This document shows, in pieces, positions 58,497 through 64,000 of a stretch of 64,000 nucleotides of DNA; within the stretch, counting starts at the first letter, position 1; the number at the start of each line of letters is the position of its first letter. The stretch covers positions 1-64,000 of the forward strand of contig JAUZSH010000006.1 in assembly GCA_030949605.1 (NCBI GenBank), in the 5' to 3' direction. The position numbers and the translations under genes are program-made. The notes beneath the pieces are model-generated. The model did no database searches, was not told where the DNA came from, and was given only the letters and a program-made list of their open reading frames with translations. Origin of the DNA: Ghiorsea sp. (GTDB taxonomy: Bacteria > Pseudomonadota > Zetaproteobacteria > Mariprofundales > Mariprofundaceae).

Positions 58497-59024
58497 TCAA
58501 AGCTTATCAAGCCAGCCTGCATTCGCATCCTGCATACAATCGGATTCGGGGATATACGGTTTAATATCCAACACAGGTGTACCATCCAACATATCATGAT
58601 TACCAATGTGTAAGACACGCCCCTTCACCGATAAAAGCGGCACAACCGACAACCCAATACTATTGGGGCGATGTGGTGCGCGAGTGGATAATACACCATG
58701 TTTATTTTTCGGGTCACGCGGCGGTTTGACCAAAGGGTTCCAACCTTGATTCAAGTGCATCCAATAAATCACCCAAACATGTGAAAAAGTATCCAGGTCT
58801 TGTAAAGCTTGTTCAAAATTTTGTCCTGCATGAAGGGTGATGGTCGCAGGTTTATCTTCCAATGCATACGCAGGCTGCCTTGGCGTGGCAAATCGCTCTT
58901 GATAAGGGCTAGCCACCACCCCAATACCTTGAAGCTCAAACATTGAAGAAATGTTTTGCTGCTTATCCGTCGTGTAGCTCTTAACCTGTTTGCTATGCTG
59001 TGGATTTCGCCAATCTTCAGACAC
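58497..59024 (-). CDS. trmO: TrmO (TsaA) tRNA m6t6A37 methyltransferase
   Basis: About 175 residues; TsaA-like beta-barrel. The opening ELQGIGVVASPYQERFATPRQP, SHVWVIYWMH and STRAPHRPNSIGLSVV are family signatures. It methylates t6A37 in tRNA-Thr. The GTG at 59024 shares a base with the clpA stop; an ATG at 58943 (MFELQGIGVV) fits the family start better, so the first 27 residues may not be translated. Confidence 0.87.
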   Translation of the reverse strand: MSEDWRNPQHSKQVKSYTTDKQQNISSMFELQGIGVVASPYQERFATPRQPAYALEDKPATITLHAGQNFEQALQDLDTFSHVWVIYWMHLNQGWNPLVKPPRDPKNKHGVLSTRAPHRPNSIGLSVVPLLSVKGRVLHIGNHDMLDGTPVLDIKPYIPESDCMQDANAGWLDKL

Positions 59025-61279
59025 TATGCTTCACAGCTTTCCTTGGCTTGTGTTACACTTAATTTATCACCATCCACATCCACATGGGCAACCCCACCTT
59101 TTTGCAAATCACCAAACAAAATTTGTTCTGCCAAAGCCTTTTTTATTTGCTCTCGAATCAAACGATCCATCGGTCTTGCCCCCATTTGTGGGTCATACCC
59201 TTTCTTGGCTAACCATTGTCGTGCAGCGGGTGTAATATCAAGCTCCACTTTCTTGTCTTGTAGCTGCAGCTCCAGTGCCATGATAAATTTATCCACCACA
59301 TGAAGTGTTACTTCTTCGGTTAGCGAACCAAATGGGATTATAGCATCCAAACGGTTACGGAATTCAGGTGTAAACAGACGTTTAATCGCCTCTTCATCAC
59401 GCCCAACATTGGTGCTGGGGCTAAAACCAATACTATTTTGTTGCATTTCAAATGCACCTGCATTGCTGGTCATAATCACAATCACATGTCTAAAATCCGC
59501 TGATTTACCATTATTGTCAGTCAACGTGCCATGATCCATCACTTGCAACAACACATTAAAAATATCTTGATGTGCTTTTTCAATTTCATCCAACAGCAAC
59601 ACACAATAGGGATGTTTGTTAATCGCATCCGTCAGCAAACCACCCTGCTCATAACCCACATAACCTGGAGGTGAACCAATCAAGCGCGAAACCGCGTGTG
59701 ATTCCATGTATTCAGACATATCAAAGCGAATCAACTCTACCCCCATAATGCGTGCCAATTGGTTGGCCACTTCGGTTTTACCCACACCTGTTGGGCCTGT
59801 GAACAAGAAACTACCAATCGGCTTATCGGGTGAACCCAAACCCGCACGAGATAATTTGATGCTTGCAGACAATTGCTCAATAGCATTGTCTTGACCAAAA
59901 ACAGATAATTTCAGGTTTCTTTCTAAATTGACCAAAGACTTTTTATCCGAAGATGATACTTGCCTTGCAGGAATACGCGCCATGGATGCCACGGTGGCTT
60001 CAATATCAATGACACCCAATTGTTTTTTGCGTTTATTTGGCATTTGCAAATGCACTGAAGCTCCTGCTTCATCCAACACATCAATGGCTGAATCAGGTAA
60101 TTTCCTGTCTGTAATATAACGCGATGCAAGTTTGGCAGCTTCGGCAACCGCAGCTCTGCTGTATTTAATCGCATGATGTTCTTCCAAACGCGACTTAAGC
60201 CCATTGAGAATATCCACAGTTTGCGAAATTGTAGGCTCCACCACATCCACTTTTCGGAAGCGGCGAGAAAGCGCACTCTCCTTCTCAAAGCTTTGCCTGT
60301 ATTCTTGGTAAGTCGTTGCACCCATGCAGCGCAATTCACCATTGGCAAGTGCTGGCTTGAGCAAATTAGACACATCCATCGCCGAACCATTCACCGAACC
60401 TGCGCCAATGATGGTATGAATCTCATCAATAAATAGAATCACATTCTTTTCATCTTTGAGTGCTTTGAGTACGGCTTTAAGCCGCTCTTCAAAATCACCT
60501 CGATATTTTGTACCTGCCATCAATGCGCCCATATCTAAAGAATACACTTGCGCATCTTTTAAAATATCAGGCACTTCATCTTGAATAATACGCATCGCAA
60601 GACCTTCTGCGATAGCTGTTTTACCCACACCTGCCTCACCTACCAAAATTGGATTGTTCTTTTTGCGGCGGCATAAGATATGTAAACACCTGCTCAACTC
60701 TTTTTCACGTCCAATCAGTGGATCTAATTCTTCTAAAAAAGCTCTCTCTGTCAGGTTTTCACAATATCTAGCAAGTGGTGATGAATTCGATTTTTCTTTA
60801 ATACCCACGCCACCAATTTCAACTTGTGATTCAATCGATGATTGCACATGGTCAGAGCCATGAGAGACAAATCTCGTCACATCCAAGCGTGTCACACCCA
60901 ATGAATTGAGGAAATATACCGCATGTGAATTTTTTTCAGAGAATATGGAGACCAAAGCATGAGCACCCGTCACCACATCTTTACCCGCCGACTGCACATG
61001 CATAACTGCTCGTTGAATCACCCGCTGCAAACCCACGCTGGCAATGGTATCACCACTGCCTTCAGGTAACACCGTAACGTGTTCGCTGATGAAATTTTCC
61101 AATTCTTCACACAGTAACTGTACATTCACATTCAAGCCATCAAGCACAGCTCTGGATTCTTTGTTTTCTGTTAGCCCCAACAGTAAATGTTCAATGGTCA
61201 CAAATTCATTTCGCTTCACATGCGCTTCACGAAAAATATGATTTAATGATTGCTCTAACTGTTCGCTTAAAATACCCAT
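59024..61279 (-). CDS. clpA: ATP-dependent Clp protease ATP-binding subunit ClpA
   Basis: 751 residues. An N-terminal Clp-N repeat domain, a first AAA+ module (GEAGVGKTAIAEGLA near 210), a second module (GPTGVGKTEVANQLA near 490) and a ClpP-binding loop candidate QQNSIGFSP (IGF type). It unfolds substrates into ClpP. The ATG at 61279 follows TGGAG; the TTG two codons upstream is less likely. The adaptor gene clpS, often next to clpA, is not seen here. Confidence 0.95.
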   Translation of the reverse strand: MGILSEQLEQSLNHIFREAHVKRNEFVTIEHLLLGLTENKESRAVLDGLNVNVQLLCEELENFISEHVTVLPEGSGDTIASVGLQRVIQRAVMHVQSAGKDVVTGAHALVSIFSEKNSHAVYFLNSLGVTRLDVTRFVSHGSDHVQSSIESQVEIGGVGIKEKSNSSPLARYCENLTERAFLEELDPLIGREKELSRCLHILCRRKKNNPILVGEAGVGKTAIAEGLAMRIIQDEVPDILKDAQVYSLDMGALMAGTKYRGDFEERLKAVLKALKDEKNVILFIDEIHTIIGAGSVNGSAMDVSNLLKPALANGELRCMGATTYQEYRQSFEKESALSRRFRKVDVVEPTISQTVDILNGLKSRLEEHHAIKYSRAAVAEAAKLASRYITDRKLPDSAIDVLDEAGASVHLQMPNKRKKQLGVIDIEATVASMARIPARQVSSSDKKSLVNLERNLKLSVFGQDNAIEQLSASIKLSRAGLGSPDKPIGSFLFTGPTGVGKTEVANQLARIMGVELIRFDMSEYMESHAVSRLIGSPPGYVGYEQGGLLTDAINKHPYCVLLLDEIEKAHQDIFNVLLQVMDHGTLTDNNGKSADFRHVIVIMTSNAGAFEMQQNSIGFSPSTNVGRDEEAIKRLFTPEFRNRLDAIIPFGSLTEEVTLHVVDKFIMALELQLQDKKVELDITPAARQWLAKKGYDPQMGARPMDRLIREQIKKALAEQILFGDLQKGGVAHVDVDGDKLSVTQAKESCEA

Positions 61280-61436
61280 ATTCAACTCCAGTTATTCATC
61301 TATCTTAAAAAGGATGCAACTATCCCGCTATCTTTCTATGTTATGCCAAGAAGTGCAACCCCCAATACAGCAAGGTTGCTTTCATCATTCATTAAACAAA
61401 GGATAACACATCTTTTTTCAAGCCAAGGAGTAGACC

Positions 61437-61982
61437 ATGACACAAAACTCAAAAAAACATGCGACTTTCGCAGGTGGTTGCTTCTGGTGTTTGGTTGCGC
61501 CTTTTGAACGCTTCGAAGGTGTAACAAGTATCACTTCAGGTTTTGCAGGTGGTGACATGGATAACCCAAGCTATGAACAAGTCTGCGCAGGTGGCACAGG
61601 TCATGTTGAAGCGGTTCAAATCACTTACGATGCCGATAAAGTCGATTATCAGCAGCTTTTGGATATCTTTTGGCAGAATATCGACCCTACCGATGCTGGC
61701 GGTTCATTTCACGATAGAGGTTTTCATTATACATCAGCCATCTTTTACCATGATGAAGTCCAGCTTGAAATTGCCCAAGCCAGCAAACAAGCTTTAGCCG
61801 AAAGTGGTATATTTAACACACCCATCGCTACCGTCGTTGAACCCTACACCAATTTTTACCCAGCTGAAGAACACCATCAAAATTATCACAAGAAAAACCC
61901 CCAGCACTATGCTCAATATCGCATAGGCTCAGGACGCGATGCATTTATTTTACAGGTTTGGAACAAGCCAAAGCACAGTTAA
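61437..61982 (+). CDS. msrA: Peptide methionine sulfoxide reductase MsrA
   Basis: 181 residues. The catalytic cysteine lies in FAGGCFWC near residue 16; FHYTSAIFYHDEVQ and AEEHHQNYH follow. It repairs oxidised methionine. The ATG follows AAGGAG. No msrB is attached. Confidence 0.95.
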   Translation: MTQNSKKHATFAGGCFWCLVAPFERFEGVTSITSGFAGGDMDNPSYEQVCAGGTGHVEAVQITYDADKVDYQQLLDIFWQNIDPTDAGGSFHDRGFHYTSAIFYHDEVQLEIAQASKQALAESGIFNTPIATVVEPYTNFYPAEEHHQNYHKKNPQHYAQYRIGSGRDAFILQVWNKPKHS

Positions 61983-61995
61983 CTCATCCTCTACC

Positions 61996-62138
61996 AGAGA
62001 CCTCTGCACCATAGTCATTTTTTGAGCGAACCAAGGCAAAGATAAGGGTGAAACCGCAGTTTATTGGTAACAAATGAGGATTGAAGGCTTATTCTTAACG
62101 CAGGTGCAGCCAAAAAAATGCACGATACAGAGGTCTCT
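61996..62138. mobile_element. Small MITE-like element (143 bp)
   Basis: AGAGACCTCTG at 61996-62006 is matched by its perfect reverse complement CAGAGGTCTCT at 62128-62138, and the direct repeat TCTACC brackets the pair (61990-61995 and 62136-62141, the latter overlapping the terminus). There is no open frame of note inside. It lies in the 332-bp msrA-ffh gap, otherwise empty of genes. Confidence 0.65.
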
Positions 62139-62314
62139 ACCATGGATTATAACCCATGGCTGATGCAAGACTATTCCCTTCCTATAAAGAATATAATCTA
62201 CATCACACCATAAGGCACAACATCAACAACCTTTAGTTTTTAAATAGAACTTTTCTAAGTCAAGCGTTATGCTTTGTTCTTTCATTGAATAGTTTATTTT
62301 AAGAGAGAGTGTCC

Positions 62315-63688
62315 ATGTTTGATTCATTAACCAGTAAACTCGGCAACATTGCCAACAAACTTCGTGGTTCAGCGCGTGTTACCGAGGCCGACTTAGATGC
62401 CACACTTCGTGAAATGCGCATGGCACTACTGGAAGCTGATGTTGCGCTTCCCGTGGTTCGTCACCTATTGGATGCCGTGCGTGAGCGCGCATTGGGTGCT
62501 GATGTCGCCAAAAGCCTACAACCTGGGCAAGTCATTATCAAAATCCTCAACGATGAACTTACTGTTGTTTTGGGTGGTCAACGCCGCGACTTAGATACTT
62601 CAAAAATACCATCGGTGATTATGCTGTGTGGTTTGCAAGGTGCAGGTAAAACAACCACCGCAGGTAAGCTTGCCAAACTTCTTACCGCTCAAGGTAAAAA
62701 AGTGTGTGTCACATCTGTGGATGCCACTCGTCCTGCAGCACGCGAACAATTGGAGCTATTGGCTGAACGTGTTGGTGTGCTTTACCTGCATGGTGAAGGT
62801 CAGTCACCTGAAAAAATGGCTGCATCAGCACTGAAGCAAGCAAGAATGGGTGGTCACCATATCCTGATTTTGGATACAGCGGGCCGCCAAGTTGTTGATG
62901 ATGCGTTAATGACGGAAATCAAAGCCGTTGAAAAAGCAATTGGCACGACTGAGCGCCTGCTGGTACTTGATGCCATGACAGGGCAAACCGCATTGGAAAT
63001 TGCGGAAACATTCCATAAATCTGTGCCACTCACAGGTTGCATCATGTCCAAAACCGATGCTGATATGCGGGGTGGTGCAGCATTATCCGTTGCCTTTAGC
63101 ACGGGTGTGGCCGTACGTTATGTGGGCACGGGTGAAAAACTAGATGCCTTTGAACTATTTGACCCCGAACGCATGGCGGGCCGCATTCTTGGTCAGGGCG
63201 ATATTGTTGGACTTGTTGAGAAGATGGAAGCCACCATCGACAAAGAACAAGCCAACAAAGCCGCGCAGAAAATGCGCAAGGGAAATTTTGACTTGATGGA
63301 TTTTGCCGAACAAATGGGGCAAATGCAAAATATGGGTGGCATCAGTGGTATTATGAAAATGATGCCTGGCATGAATGTACCCCAAGAGGCTTTGGGGCAA
63401 TTTGATGAAAAGCCCATTAAACGTATGCAAGCTATGGTCTACTCCATGACTGCCAAAGAGCGTACTTACCCCAAACTTATCAATGGTAGCCGCAAAAAAC
63501 GCATTGCTTTAGGCTCAGGAACATCGGTACAAGATATCAATAAAATGCTCAAACAATTTTCCCAAATGCAAAAAATGATGAAAAAAATGAAAGGCGGCAA
63601 AGGCAAGCGTATGATGCAAGCCATGGCTGGGAAAATGGGCATTCCTGGCATGGGAGGTGGTGGAATGCCGGGTATGCCAAAATTCTAA
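62315..63688 (+). CDS. ffh: Signal recognition particle protein Ffh
   Basis: 457 residues. NG domain with GLQGAGKTTTAGKLA near residue 105, DTAGR near 190 and TKTD-type motif SKTDADMRGG. The methionine-rich M domain (about 300-457) ends in a Gly/Met tail (MGIPGMGGGGMPGMPKF). It binds 4.5S RNA and signal peptides. The ATG at 62315 is preferred over an in-frame GTG at 62309, which is closer to the AGAGAG ribosome site. Confidence 0.95.
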   Translation: MFDSLTSKLGNIANKLRGSARVTEADLDATLREMRMALLEADVALPVVRHLLDAVRERALGADVAKSLQPGQVIIKILNDELTVVLGGQRRDLDTSKIPSVIMLCGLQGAGKTTTAGKLAKLLTAQGKKVCVTSVDATRPAAREQLELLAERVGVLYLHGEGQSPEKMAASALKQARMGGHHILILDTAGRQVVDDALMTEIKAVEKAIGTTERLLVLDAMTGQTALEIAETFHKSVPLTGCIMSKTDADMRGGAALSVAFSTGVAVRYVGTGEKLDAFELFDPERMAGRILGQGDIVGLVEKMEATIDKEQANKAAQKMRKGNFDLMDFAEQMGQMQNMGGISGIMKMMPGMNVPQEALGQFDEKPIKRMQAMVYSMTAKERTYPKLINGSRKKRIALGSGTSVQDINKMLKQFSQMQKMMKKMKGGKGKRMMQAMAGKMGIPGMGGGGMPGMPKF

Positions 63689-63924
63689 ATTATCATTGCT
63701 GGATGCCTGCTTATCTTTTTTCTTTTTACCATCAATAACACGCGGCATCTGACTCCAATTTAACCAATGCACACACAGAACACAGTATCAGACCATTTCT
63801 TAGTGCATTGGTCATGGGATAACAACGAAGTAAAGCCCAACAGTCTCCTAGACTTGTTTCATTTACCAGCTAGGCTTTCAATAGATTTTTATATTTCAAA
63901 TAATTAAGCGAAAGGATTTCATTG

Positions 63925-64000
63925 ATGTTACATCATTTTTCTACATTACAGGTGATTATTTTAGCGGCAGGTAAAGGCACGCGCATGGCTTCAAGTCAGC
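63925..64000 (+). CDS. glmU: GlmU, first 25 codons (runs off the window)
   Basis: The last 76 bases encode MLHHFSTLQVIILAAGKGTR and then MASSQ. LAAGKGTRM is the nucleotidyltransferase signature of bifunctional UDP-GlcNAc pyrophosphorylase/glucosamine-1-phosphate acetyltransferase, which supplies wall and LPS precursors. The ATG follows AAAGGA at 63911-63916. The rest of the gene lies beyond the window, so a related nucleotidyltransferase cannot be excluded. Confidence 0.7.
   Translation, partial: MLHHFSTLQVIILAAGKGTRMASSQ

Overview
The window is a bacterial chromosome segment, moderately AT-rich by eye (not computed). Gene content and order point to a Gram-negative proteobacterium: pyrG-kdsA-eno-ftsB, ruvA-ruvB-ybgC-tolQ-tolR-tolA, pcm beside an NlpD-like peptidase, an HflD homologue, type IV pilus retraction ATPases, and a Gly(GCC)-Cys(GCA)-Leu(UAA) tRNA cluster in the same order as E. 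coli glyW-cysT-leuZ. A zetaproteobacterium or deep gammaproteobacterium would fit, but I cannot name the species from sequence alone.

Layout. 1-8 kb (plus strand): D-amino acid aminotransferase, HAD phosphatase, Hsp33, TrmB, three consecutive PilT/PilU-type ATPases, YajQ and MiaA. 8.0-8.2 kb: a 9-bp tandem repeat inside a 15-bp inverted repeat. 8.3-20.7 kb (mostly minus strand): a cyclic-nucleotide-binding protein, YaeQ, M18 aminopeptidase, RF3, an LptF/LptG permease, CysS, GltX, FtsB, enolase, KdsA and CTP synthase. 20.7-33 kb is the accessory part. It holds three tRNAs and a type I restriction-modification operon (hsdM, hsdS, hsdR) that carries a REP-associated tyrosine transposase and what looks like the stub of a Fic gene. 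Next come CysM, a broken lytic transglycosylase, a DUF455 ferritin-like protein, HflD and RuvC. Inverted copies of a ~235-bp repeat bound this stretch, and one of them is a miniature transposon with a clear 8-bp target duplication.

33-44.5 kb: cell-envelope genes (DD-carboxypeptidase, RlpA, MltB, LysM/M23 peptidase), a pseudouridine synthase, a LOG protein, a bacterial voltage-gated cation channel, GrpE, Pcm, HisC and MutL. 44.9-45.8 kb: an insertion-sequence graveyard. 45.8-52.5 kb: GNAT, MetG, a DUF2062 protein, a large AddA/RecB-like helicase-nuclease and a CBS protein. 52.5-61.3 kb (minus strand): TolA, TolR, TolQ, YbgC, RuvB, RuvA, a zinc-ribbon/Ser-Thr kinase/HDOD fusion, TrmO and ClpA. 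61.4-64 kb: MsrA, a small MITE-like element, Ffh and the first codons of GlmU.

Two things stand out. First, the hsd locus is peppered with two families of REP palindromes. Several are translated in frame inside HsdM, HsdR and the transposase, so they act as protein-coding palindromic elements. Second, five otherwise ordinary genes (HAD, pilT, a lytic transglycosylase, DUF455, DUF523) each show one short frameshift, four of them as one extra base, mostly in homopolymers. That pattern suggests base-calling errors at least as strongly as real gene decay.
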